Source of the DNA: Linepithema humile
Lineage: Eukaryota > Arthropoda > Insecta > Hymenoptera > Formicidae
Assembly (NCBI RefSeq): GCF_040581485.1
Contig: NC_090132.1
Coordinates: 9,001,001-9,065,000 of the forward strand
Reading direction: 5' to 3'
Length of the DNA stretch: 64,000 bases
Under the pieces are notes generated by a model that ran no database searches, was not told the DNA's origin, and worked only from the letters and a program-made list of their open reading frames with translations. Each line of letters begins with the position of its first letter. The first letter of the stretch is position 1. The position numbers were made by a program, and so were the translations under genes. Shown one piece after another: positions 1 through 12,500 of this stretch.

Positions 1-1635
1 CAAAAGCAGTTCCTTTAACGTATTTTTCATTGCCTCGCGCAGATCCTTATTATTTGTTTGCTATTTTTCGAAACTATTTTTTTCCGAAGGATTTTTTTAA
101 AGGGTTTTTAATGTTTTTCTACTGCTCCGAGTATTTTAACTCTATTTTTAAATATTTTATACGATATTGGTTTTTACTTTTTTTTTCCTATGCATATACT
201 ATGTATTTATTTTAATATATCTTTGCATCGATTTGCATGCACTTGCACGAGGATTTTACAAAATTTTCGAAAAATTTTTCAAAAGACTATTGCATCATAA
301 GTAGCATGGTGCATGTGACAACATCGATAATGGCAAAGTCACCACAATAAAGGCAATCATGCTACGCTTTAACGTTTACTTAATAACAAAGAATTTTTTT
401 TAAAACAAAAATTGTGCAAAAATATGGCACAAATATTCGGAAAATAGATTGTTAATTTGATTTAGTATAGAAATTCGAAAGCGTGTCTCTGCTCGACAAA
501 AGGTTTTTTTTTTTTTGTAAAACTCAAGCTGCGAACTTACTTGTTTTTCGGCGAAACGATGTTACTTTACTGCAGTGCGGCGACCTTTTTTTCGCTCTTT
601 CGACACAATCAAGTTGTGCGCCGAGATCCCCGGGATCTCCCAGTTAAGATTTCATCCGTTCCCTCTCGCTTTTTCCTGCTTACCGGACCCACCTACGCCT
701 CGCGTCTGAGTCATGACGGCGTCGCCCTGGGAACGTCGTTTCTGCACTAGTCCGGTATTAAGCGGACGTAGAGGGTTTTTGTCGGACCGATCGCGTCGTG
801 GCTGTCATTCCTCAAATCGGAGAAAGCGGCTCACCGAGACTTCCCAGAGTGCTCTGGTTTGCGTCTGCGGCCCCCGTGATCGCGTCTCCGTCGCGCACTT
901 TCTTGCCCCGCACTCGATTATCCCGATCTTTCTCGATCCAGCTGCGAGGCGTCACGCTTCCGTAACAGCGGCGACATTGACTTTACTTTATTCCATCAGC
1001 GAATACGCCTGCAATCTCCCGCGTCAACAAGTTAATTTGCCTTGCGTAGCGTGCGTCGCGTCCGGCAGGATCATTTTTGTTCGTCGAGCGGATGTCCTTC
1101 GGTTTTCACTTTGCCAGCCTTGCCCGGTTGGCGAAGAAGAAATAAAAATATATATATATGCTTTACGTCTATTTACTTTCCAGTTAACACTTTTTTATGA
1201 ATTTTTTTTGTAATAACTGCAAAATCACGAGAGAGACGATTTTTCGCTTTTGTCGTTTGTCCGGGCATCGCCGATCTGGAAGGCCGTTACGCGTGTTTAG
1301 TTTCTTGAACCACACAGCTTGCTTCTTTTCCCGTTTTTCTCGTTTCCCGGCGGTCCTAATCGTCACGGCTTTGAGGTTTACACCGGGCAACAATTTGCTC
1401 CGCTTGGGCACTACGTTTTAGGCATCCTTCAAATTTCTCCACGACAGTCCCGCTAACCAAACTTTTGTGTTAAAATCTCTTTTTGTGCCGGTAGTAAACC
1501 CATTTCTTCATTTTTGAAAAAAATTTTTATGAAAAGTGTTATATATTGCCCCGTACGCATAAATTGGAAAATAAATCCGTAACTTTAAATTCCAGAAGAT
1601 TGCACTGCAGTATTTTATGTTCCGCAATAAAATGG
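1..1635. other. No gene seen; AT-rich, then CpG-rich 540-1130
   Basis: The reading frames here are short and resemble no protein family. There is a T-rich stretch to 540, then CpG-rich DNA to about 1130, then AT-rich DNA leading into the inverted-repeat element. Confidence 0.6.
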
Positions 1636-2087
1636 CAAATAAAAAACAAATTTTTTTGCTTTTATTTGCTTCTCATATTTTGTACAATATTATATATGCT
1701 ATTAAATTGAATAATTGTATAATTTAGTTAATGTAATGCTAAATAAGGTAACATTTTCCGAATTTATAGTTTTATTATTATAAAAAAAATATCAAAATTT
1801 TATAGAATACATATGTTAAAATTATTTAATTCAATGTTTACAAATTTATAATACAATTGCCTAACATAGTCACGTTGAAAGCGAGTAATGCGATATTATA
1901 ATAATTTCGATAAACATTATTTTTTAACAATAATAAAAATATAACATTATAAGCGCGAGAAATATCGAATTTAATATTACATTGTTATATTACATTAACT
2001 TAATTATATAATCATTTAATTTAATAGCATGCATTGTATGTACAACATTCACAAAACAAATAAAAGCAAAAATCTATTCTTTATTTG
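1636..2087. mobile_element. Inverted-repeat element, MITE-like
   Basis: Arms at about 1636-1737 and 1989-2087 are reverse complements of each other over about 100 bases, with roughly four in five bases matching. They include an exact 16-base block (TTTTTGCTTTTATTTG) and exact GCTATTAAATT and AGTTAATGTAAT blocks. The 250-base centre has no ORF. This is the layout of a non-autonomous DNA transposon or foldback. No clear target-site duplication is visible, so the class is open. Confidence 0.5.
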
Positions 2088-4053
2088 TTATTTAATATTA
2101 TTTGTTATGTTTTTTAGGAAATAATCCTTTGTTGTGTGTAATTATTAAGCTATTATTATTTTATAATACAGCGTGTTACCTGAATCAGGCATGAAATGTA
2201 CAGTTTCCAAATATCACCCATTTCATTGTCTTTTAGAGATGCTTTCTATCGCTTTATGACCTGCTACCAGCAATGGGTAGATTGTAACGAGTTGTCCAAC
2301 GCGAAAATCACCGGCATTGTGGTGATTTAATCGGTGACAGGGCTTACATGTCGGATAAATGTACTATGACTAACCTGCTACTGGCGCCGTTTTCAGCGGA
2401 AACGAGCTCGTGATTGGCTTGACGCGGAGTACTTAACCGCCAAATCGATTTACTGTCGGTGAGTCAGCTGACAGTTACAATTAGACGCAAGAATGCGGCT
2501 AAATATTTCTTGGAACGAGCGAGCGAGCCGTTATGACGTCTTTCATACGTTTTACCGCAGTGCTTTTCGATATCCGCATGTTCGTCGAGCGATGCAGGCT
2601 GTGAAATGACATTTGTCTTTAATCTCGTCTCTGTCGTATATTTGTCACTGTGTCGTATTTTTTCTCCTTTTTCAAGCTTGCGATGTTTGTTTCCGCAATT
2701 ATGTCCATCGAAATGATGATTGCGAGAAACAAAGCGACGTTTTCAAAAGTGTTCCCCGAGCGTTCGGCGTGATCCTACTTAAATCGCAGGAAAGGCGAAC
2801 TCACGGGCCATACGTCATAATTAAACAAAGTCCTGCGACAGGACCACCCAGCCGGCGGACCACCCCTATCCATTAGCCTCTATTAAATCAAAGCCGACGA
2901 CGCAATAGCGGCTTGAACGCGTTTATGAAATCAAAGTTTATGACCTGGCAGGGCATCGAGAGGCGAATACGTACTGTGGAATAATTCCAGCGCAAATGGA
3001 AGCCGCTTTCTTCTCACGCTCCGCGACCTCATGCATGTGATTATTTCAACGCGTCACTCGCCACGTTCAGAAAATAACATTGTCTTAAAGCATCACAAAC
3101 ATTTGGAATCCATTACGCAAATTAAGGTTGCTTTGCCGTCACGTTCGGTGTTTGAAAGACTCGCAGATTAGTTTCTTCAAAAAATGTTCGACGAAAGAGA
3201 TAGAACATGTACATGAGTGTACATTGTTTCTATGAAACGTCACGTGGTCGAACTATCAACACACGTCATCGCGTGCCTGTTAGAATATTTTTAAATAATC
3301 AATACGTCGATAGCAAATGACTCTCGTTACCTCCCTTAATGCATATTTCAGGGAAATGGAATACGCTGGAAAATCAAACAGTAATTCCACAATTCTCAAA
3401 AAAAAAAAGAGTTCTAAATTAAGAGTCCATCGAAACTCTTCTCTTCGGAAATCAATTCATGGGTAAGATATGGTATAAGATATTAGTATCTATTTTTTTT
3501 TTACCAACAATAAAGCTTTATTGAAGGAAAAGCAATTTGAATGAATGAATCGTACGAATGCACGTTTGACGAAAAGAAAACGATGAACAGCAGTAAGCGC
3601 CTGGGGCCGGCGTAGCGCTGTCACGGTGCACGAATTTCGAAGCGATTTCCTCCTCCACAGATCTCGCCGACAATGATCCAGAATATCCAGATGCACGCGT
3701 GCATCTGACATTTCTTCGCTCGTACGGCGCGGCTGGTAGAGGGTGGTTCATAGGAGGCGGCCCATAGTATCCGGTTATATTGGTCACGGACCGGAACACG
3801 TGTTGGCTGCTATCCCTGACGAATCGTCCGACGTTTTTCCCACAGAGAGATCTCTTCGGCGGCGGCGGCGGCGGTCGTTCACTCGTCAACGCGGAAACGC
3901 GGCGGACTCGCGTTCACGAGCCGTACGCCGGCGTTCGCGTGCGTTTGGAATTAAGCCGAGCAAATATATAGCGGAGCTCTGGCGCGCTAGCCAAATATTT
4001 TGTGGAGGTAAGATCTTATGCCACTCCTCTTGGAAAAAGGTCGAAAGGTTCGA

Positions 4054-4069
4054 CTCGTGTTAACACGAG
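4054..4069. other. 16-bp perfect palindrome
   Basis: CTCGTGTTAACACGAG reads the same on both strands, with no loop. It could be a dimeric transcription-factor site. No gene is near it. Confidence 0.85.
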
Positions 4070-4220
4070 CGGCGACGGCGCGGTGCCGAGACGTCTTCGA
4101 GCGTCTCTTGTTTGCGCTTCGAATTTTTCGACAGTGAGTCGATTACGCGGTCTTCTCGAAGCGTCGGACTTTTCACGCTTGTCGAGCATACCTCTGCAGT
4201 CGTAATCGCGGCTACGCCGT

Positions 4221-4247
4221 GTATATATATGTGTGTGTGTGTGTGTA
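4221..4247. repeat. (TA)n(TG)n microsatellite
   Basis: A short TA run passes directly into about eight TG units. There is no gene around it. Confidence 0.9.
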
Positions 4248-7200
4248 TGCGCGCAAGGGTGTTTACTCTTGCCCTCAGGTGGTTATCGATCGCGCGCGAG
4301 CACCGTGCCGATGACAAAATTCATTTGAGCTCGGCTGACTTGTTTCTTTTTCTCATTAGCGATATCGGAGATAAAGGGCCGCCGTTAAGTACATTGAGGG
4401 AGAATATTACGTACGCTAAAGCGACCCCGCTTGGGCGTCATCTTGTAAGAGAACTCGTCAGTTGGTATCAGAGAAAACGCGGAAACGTGCCGCGGAATAA
4501 ATTTCGGCGAAAGAATCGTTTTAAGCGAACAACGTTATCCAGATGCCACACACTTTTTTACATCGGACATTATAAAAGGCTAGTGGAAAATTAATGAAGT
4601 TGATGGTTTCGATAAGGCGACAAAGGAAGTTAACTCGATTATACCACGACCAAATTTAACTCTCAGTTGAAATGTTCTTAAAATTGCAATTTTACGTAAA
4701 CGTTTTTCTGAAAAATAAAACTAAAAATATTTCAAGAATACTTTTCATAGAACATCAAAATTAAAAAATTGAGAGAAAACATAAAAATACAAAGCGTATC
4801 TAAAATAACGATTGATTGTTCTTCACTTTAAACTTTAAATTTAACATTTGAAATTTCAAATTTTTCTATCAATTATAATTTTATTAAATTTTTATATTAA
4901 AACACATATCCAGGTTAGAAACAATGCGTAATTTCATTATATATAATTAAAATGAATCTACAGTTGGATTAGTGTTTATCACATGAAAAATTAATTAATC
5001 CGGAGCAAGCGTGCATGGCAAATGAGATCGCAGTAGCTTCCTCGATCAATAATTAAACAAAAGCGCAGTAAGGAACAAATCCAGACAATAACTTTCGATC
5101 CATTTTGATTACTCGAGCGCATCTGAGCATTTCGATAGATCATCGATGAAATCAACAGCTGCTGCTTTTTGTCAGTGGCGTGATTTCTCGGCGTATAAGG
5201 AATTGGCAATCGTCGAAGGACCGATCCGCGACCGACGGACGGCGGTTCCTGCGACCTGGGATGAACAGGCAAAAGGACAACCTTCATGGGAGATGCCCCG
5301 TGAGCGGGCGAGACGAACGCGGATTAGACACGGACTATAGGGGACTGCGCGCCACCCGGCTTTTCGGCTTGGCCTGGGATTCTGCTCGAGTGGATACACC
5401 GACTGCCCTCCTCTATCGATGGCCCCTCTGAATAGGTCTAATTCCACGAGGCTGGTACTCGCGGAAAATTCAACTGCGGAAGAGCAGCACGTTGCGCTCG
5501 GCTCACGAGTAATCCCCTTTCATGCGCACACCTAGTTATTATATTCTACATTATAAAATATGCAAAAGACATCTTCCTAATTTCCTAATACGAATTGCAA
5601 ATGTATAGCTCGCAGTGCGTAAAGTTCAGACGTAAAATATTAAAATTAAAATACACAAGTTATTAAACAAGTAATAAAATTAATTAAAATACATATTGCA
5701 ATTGCATTTATAAAGTTGGCTTTCGTAAAAGTTGGAGAAATCTTACGGAATATTTTGGAAGCGTTTTAATTATTTATTTTACGATAAACTCTTATTGCGT
5801 ATTATTAGAAATACGTCAATTCTAGTGCCTTTGTCGAATAAATTAGTTAATCTCTCCTAATATTGTGCTTTCCCCAGCAGTCTATTCTATACGGCGGAAA
5901 TGAAGGACACGTGTCATGGTGGTCCTGATACCCCGCCTAAGCTTTCCTTTCATTATTAGGTCAGCGTGATCAAGAGAGCGTTCCTCGCGCGTGTGCTTTT
6001 CATGAGATTCACCTTTACTCGTGAGAAACCCAGAATTTTTCAAACAGATTTTCCATGCGAAAACGCTAAGTGCTTTAATTTAGCTCCAATCTCTGCTTAC
6101 GCTTGCTGAAAAATATCGTGACGAAAAAAATTTTCATTTTTTTATGGGCGGAACAAATTGAATGTCATGATTCGTTTAAAATTGCGGACAATTCACGGAT
6201 TTCGAACTCGCATGAAATCGAATCCCATCCTCTCTATGGAAAAAAATATCTCGCAAGCCTGTATATAACTGTGCTCAAACGACTATAGAAAAAAAATGTG
6301 TTTTTGTCGTCCAGCACAAAAACTCGGCGCCGCCGATTGTTTTCGGAGAATTCTGCTGGATTTTCATACGTGTTTGTCACTAATAAAATTTCGGACTGAA
6401 GATAGAATAACGATTTCAATATTTAATCGACTGGTAATACGCAGATCAAAGTTAGCAATGGGGGCCACATTTTGAACGGCAATCAAGTATGAAAGACGAA
6501 CGGTGAAACATTGCGATACTTCATTTGCCTATTTTGTATTCAAGATCGAAATCGTGTTTCGTCGGACGTGCGTTATCAATAAATCATTGTAATCGAAGAC
6601 CTGCGATGACGTAGACTTCCCGTCATTCGTTCATTTTACATCGCAATCAATATGCTTGTAACAAAGGCGCTCTTAAACGATAATGTGTGCGCGTGATTTT
6701 CATTTACTAGTACATTTACTCGCAAATAATTAACGACTATAAATAATAATTAATGTATATTTTTAGACATTGGCTCTTTCCACAGTGCTTGGTAGAGAAT
6801 TTAAAGCTGTAATCAGTAATTAATTATTGCCTGCAGGCATGTAAGTTTCAAAAATATTAATTGTTACAGTAATCGTTGCATTTTTATTTCATACAGATAC
6901 GAATTAAATTTCACAATTGTATAATTATTTTAAATTTAATTTCGAAAATTTTTAAAAACTTGTAAAATTATTTATAAATGAAAACTAATTTAAGCTATCC
7001 TGTGTATTTAATGAACTAATCTAGCACAAGCGCCAATTATAAGATGAAATATAATTTATTGCAAAACAAGAGAATTTAATAAGAATTTAAGTTCAGTATA
7101 TTTGAATAAAAAAATCTTGGAAAATATATAGTGGAATAATACGTGAACTTACGGCACTTCTCATTCCTATTCTTCTTTTAAGCACGAAATTTTGGACGCT

Positions 7201-7571
7201 TTAACCGCGAAGATAAATGCATTGTCTAATAAAATGATATAGTCACTCGAAAAATCTCAGGATATTCGGACTTATGGTAATTTGGCTCGGAGATACGGAT
7301 TTACAGTGCATTTGATAACATTACCATCGTCCGTGTTAAACATCCGAATCCCGGAGATGAAATTTGTCGCGTCCCGAGTAATTTCGAAGAATATACACGC
7401 GGCCCGGTAATATTTCTTGAGCAAGTCAAGGCTGCCTGCAATAACACAACCACGGGTAGGGTTATAAGCTCCGGAAGTAAGTTCCAACTCCACTTTTCTC
7501 TTTTTCCCTCCCTCTTTCTGTCTCTCTTTCACGGAAGAACGAGGGCTCTTGCATATTTACTCTTCACCCAT

Positions 7572-7598
7572 GCCCTTAGCCCTTAGCCCTTAGCCCTT
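7572..7598. repeat. (GCCCTTA)3 heptamer repeat
   Basis: Three exact GCCCTTA units and a partial fourth. The unit resembles a telomere repeat superficially but is neither TTAGG nor TTAGGG in register. Confidence 0.9.
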
Positions 7599-9483
7599 GG
7601 CAAATGGACCGTTTTATTCAGAGAACATCCCGTCGGTCCTTCACCTTCGATTCACCCCTTGCGTTCTTTGTCTTCCACAATTGGCGCGATACCTCCTCAC
7701 AAGGATGCCTTTCGTAGTACACTTGACTGGAATACGTCTAGAGACGACGGACGAGAGAGATCTTTCCTTTTTTTTTTGCGAATTAAGCGTCGCCGTCACG
7801 TCCCGATGCGAGCCTTTGTGCCAGGATGCTGACGGTCTCTCAAAATGGCGCTTTAATTCGGCGTACGTGGCACACTCGGCTGCCTTGGAAATGGCATCGT
7901 GTCGATTTCTCCGGCGTTTTGTCGTAATTACGAATCTATACGTATTGGCGAAATTACTCATTTATATAGTAAATAATTTGGGAAAGTGTCCATTATGTGC
8001 ATGCTCGTTTCCACGTATTGGCCGTACATACACATCTACAAATCGCGGCAAAAGATCGCATCGTGTCTATTTGTGTGTGTAATTAAATTACTTACCGCGC
8101 GCGTATTGATCGGTTTCTAGAATTCGTGCCGTGTCCGCTATGTGCGATATTTGCACTTTTAATTAAACGTCATGTCTGATTTTCGGAACGGCTATTAGTT
8201 AGTCGCTCATAAATGTTCCAGTAGAAAAGTGAATGACATCTGCAAAGCGCCGGGGAAATTCGTTGTTGTTTTTTTTTTTTTTTCACCGGCGTGCATTTTA
8301 ACGGCAGAAAGTGCAATACGAACGTGCCATAATAATAAACCACTCGGAACACTCGGTTGATATCATTGCCTGCATAAATGTTGCGCGCTCGCACCATTAG
8401 CATCCTTTATCTCTGACAACTAAATTCCCCGGGACGTTTATTGTCAGTGCTTACGGTTAACGTACTCATATATGGGCAGTCAGGTATCTTTTAAGCTAAT
8501 ACTAATTAAGCGTCGTCACTCATCTTTATTAAGGCACCGTATAGATACCCTACTTACATCGCTTATGCGTACGCAGTACTAACATATAATTTCCCGACGT
8601 TACCGCTCGGCTCTCATCCTCTTTTCGCCGCGCCTAATCGTCCAGTGTCTTGCATTTAAATTTCAAAAACAATTTACGAGAAAGTTATGTGTACAATTTT
8701 ACGCCTGGACGTATAATGCGACGATGACGTTACACTTAAGTCTCCTGTATTTACTGGTCTAATTATACGCTAATATAAATGTACCGTTTATACATTTATT
8801 ATTCGTTATCGCAGATCACATTAATTTGCACATCCACTTAATTTTATTACAAGCACATTTTCGCCGCTGGCGCATGATTGACTCACGGAACAATTCATAT
8901 TTATTGTTTGTTTACCTCTCAATATTGATTTTCCGCGTCACTCGCCGTTCCCATTACGAGAAACATTCTCGTGAGGGACGGTCTCACCCTGTATCTTTAA
9001 CGACCTTTGCGACCCTTATATCTGCGAATTCGAGCTACACCCGTAATATTTTACGTGCCGAGTGAGATCACGTAGTGTAGATAAATGCTTTGCATAAATT
9101 AGCTCGAATAATCGAAGATTTAACACAAAAGGTATTTTAAGATTCTAATTACCGCAGGCAAATATTTTCAAAGGATATCTTTTTGGGTAACATCTTATTT
9201 ATGCGAAGGAAACCCGATAATAATGATATCCATCTTTCATCCGTCTTTACATCGCTGATTCATGAATACTTCCATTTCACTCCGTGAACTTTAAAGTGAA
9301 AACGAAGGCATTCTCAATAGTTAATTTTTCGGGAATGCTGTCACGAAATTTACTTATAGCTTTACGGCTGAAAAGTTTTTAATGATCAGTCTTTTTCGAG
9401 TCGTTCGAGATACGTTGTAGATGATCTACGAACTTTGCCGTGCATAACAAGAGAACTTTAGCAGCCACGTCAACGTATTATAT

Positions 9484-9528
9484 AATATTATCGATCGTAA
9501 TATTACATAATATTGTAATATTATCGAT
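9484..9528. repeat. AATATTATCGAT direct repeat with internal palindrome
   Basis: AATATTATCGAT occurs at 9484-9495 and 9517-9528, with the palindrome GTAATATTAC (9497-9506) between. The ATCGAT core resembles DRE/BEAF-type sites known from flies; function here is inference. Confidence 0.7.
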
Positions 9529-12500
9529 GCTATCAATAATTATAGAAAATTTCCAAGTTGCCGTGAGGCAACTACGTGGCACAAGACGCGCGTTACGACA
9601 CACGAGAAAACGTTACGTTACGCCCCCTTCTCCGAAAACACGATACCCGCAACGATAAGATCCTCTTTTTGGCGGTTGTTGTACAATGTACTTCTTCTCT
9701 TTGCAGGATCTCCTGTCAGGATTTGGAAGTGACGTAGTCGTGCCGGGTCTCCCTGCTTGATGGCCGTTGTGGTGCAATCAGCCCAAATAAGGTAAGTGGT
9801 GTGAGAAAGAGCGGGATACACGATGCACGAGGGGGCGAGAAAGAGATGCGAGCGATGGGGAGGGACGAGGGTCATAGAATGGGCACTTAATACGGAATAA
9901 CTCGTGATTCCGCGGCGTGATGCGACGATGACTGTCGAAAATCGGCGTGGCGGAGATCTCCCGGCGGTGTAATTGCCACAGAAATTGACACAGGTCCGCG
10001 CCGTGGACGGGCTCGTTTATACTTTTTAATCAAAGCGGGGCTGTGCATTCGCGACGACATTATTATTTATTTTTTGCTCGTTATCATCCATCGATGTTAT
10101 TTAGTGTTGCGTGTACCTTTAACGAGCGATGACTTTCTCTCCCGCGCGAGGATCCCGGGCCGCGTCCGCGCCGTAACGTTATAAATCATCGAATATTATC
10201 TATGCGAACAGTTCGTGACCGGCCGGGTTCGCGCCGCCAAAAAGTATCGCAAGAACGTAATAGACTTTCAGAACAAGAAGTCGATTTGCCGGCGATTGTC
10301 GCGTTGCCGTTGATGCGCGCGTAATTAATCCTGAAATGACGACCGCACTCGGTTAGACGAGTTTGTTATTATTTCTGACGGTCGATTCATTAATTTACAC
10401 GGAGAAATTCCGTGCAGACAGATAATTATATAAATAGAAAAAATGCTCTGATAATCTGTGAGAATATCCAGCTGTGTTGGTGAGCGATGCGTATTTTTAG
10501 ATGGGCTGTCTTATCTCTCGTGACTTTTTCGTCGTTTTCGCGCTGCGGGAGTAGCTCTACGATCATTATTAAAATATTCGATTCCACAATTCTATCGAGA
10601 CGAGACAGAGTATATTCCTTTTTCCGATCAGGAGGTATGGCTGACGTCGTAAAACGCAGCCGCTATCTCTACGAAATTAGTTATCGCCCTGCGTCCAGTG
10701 AATTTATTTTGAAATCACACTAACTGTCAGGAAAGTCGTTTCGTGCGATAGGCTCGCACAGCCGGCGAGGCAATTTGCTCGTTTTATCTCGGCCAGCGTT
10801 CCTCGTTTTTGATCCTCGAGCGACGGGAAACTACTCACTTAAGATATGGTATCTGCCCGGTACAACCGAATCGACGACTTCTATCGCGACCGAACGCTAC
10901 AACGGCTCGTCGTGAGCGAGCACGTCATCGTTCTAATTAATTCCAACGCCCCACGTTCGATTGATCAAGATATAGTGGATGGTGCAATTAGCGGCTCTTC
11001 CTTCGAAGGCTGATTGATGCACCGGCGCCTCCGCTTGTTCCGTCGAGAGATGCAAAAAGGTGAGGCCGGTAAGGCGCGTACTGACTTGGGCATTTTTGTG
11101 ACGTGCAAAACGCTGCTCCGCTCGTTTATAATATACGTTCAATGGGAAATAGCGAGTAGTATATATATATATATACATTAACGCACAATCATATTACAGC
11201 GAACTAATTTATAATAATTTAGATACTTCAGAACGTACTTGAAATAGCAGTCGTGAGATTTTGAGCTTGAGAAATTTTGAAATCTCAATTCTTTTTATCG
11301 CACAATTAGAGAGGAAACGAGGTAGAAATGAAAAGGATTATTTTTGTTACAGAGGGATTATTTAAATTGCATTATTTTTGAAATTTCGTATACGTGTGTC
11401 TCTCAGACTACGCTGCAATTAATAGTTACTAAACGAATTTATTTCGTGCGCAATGCGAACAGCAGCGAGAATACCGTTCACACGGAGAACTGCTTAGCGC
11501 ACAAGTCTTTTTGATAAACCGACAAGTGGTGGATCATGTTCGTGCGTGCTCAGATGTGAAGCTGCACACGTTAAGCCGCATACCAAAATGACTAGTATTT
11601 CTATGCGCAAACCACTCGTGTGCACGAAAATGCTCGGCTCAGCATATGAATATATCAAGGAGATAAGCAGCTAAGAAGCGAGATATTTCTTGCTAACAAC
11701 GGAAGTACTGGTTCTTGAGAAGCACGAAATTATCATAAATTGCACTACAAGTTCATTTTTCAATGATAAATCAAATAATTCTGAATATTCTAAAACAGAA
11801 TCTTGGAATAATCTTTGGCAAATACGCACTCTTAATTGCGTACAATAAGCTCGTTTTTATAATATATATTTCTTTTTCAGAAAGTTATGTATCTTAATGA
11901 AATACAGACAAAGGAGAAAGGGTGGGGGAGAGGAAGGGAGATTAATTTCGTTATGAGTTGAAATTTTCTGTTACGCTGCAGTGAACAACCGGCATCATTG
12001 TTATAACATCGAATAGAGCAGAGGAATAGCTTAAGGCGTGGTTCCAGCTGCATTCGTAATCTGATAAAGATTTCCGAACCGCGCTGTTGCCTAATGAATC
12101 CATCTTGTATGTTAATAAGCGACTTCGAAGCTTTAAATTAACGTCAAAAGTTTGAGCAATTAAGATGATTTACAGCTTAATTTCCTGTCATATTTTGCTC
12201 CATTTCCTAAATATTATTATGTATTTCGATTCTATTTTTTTTCCCTCCTCTTTTGCGTCCCGGCACAATTACATCGAGTCCTTTAGATCGCGAGCAAACG
12301 AGAAACACACAAACACTTAACATCGATATAGGCACTCGAATCAACTATGTTGCAATTGATGTTATTTTGAGTGTACGAGCAACACCAGCGATTTGTCGCA
12401 GGTGTGCCGCGCTCTGTTTCGACGCGCACGTGTTGTCTCTTAATTCGACCTCGCGGCAACTAAAAAAAGATCACGAGCGTGATACGCCGTTTATAAATAA

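Larger units (their letters stand above)
2088..7571. other. No gene seen
   Basis: Mixed-composition intergenic DNA. It contains a small hairpin (AAATCACC..GGTGATTT, 2305-2328), the 16-bp palindrome at 4054, the TG microsatellite and a 12-bp palindrome TGCCTGCAGGCA (6828-6839). The longest frames (3518-3889 minus, 4112-4594 plus) show no domain. Confidence 0.6.

Noticed and set aside
3518..3889. Minus-strand frame with a PPPPPP stretch
   Set aside because: The proline run comes from a CGG-type repeat at about 3860; no acceptor or donor in matching phase and no domain found.
4046..4058. tRNA B-box-like GGTTCGACTCG
   Set aside because: No A box at suitable spacing and no cloverleaf arms around it.
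7572..7598. Telomere-like repeat
   Set aside because: The unit GCCCTTA is a seven-base repeat in only three copies, not the insect TTAGG repeat.
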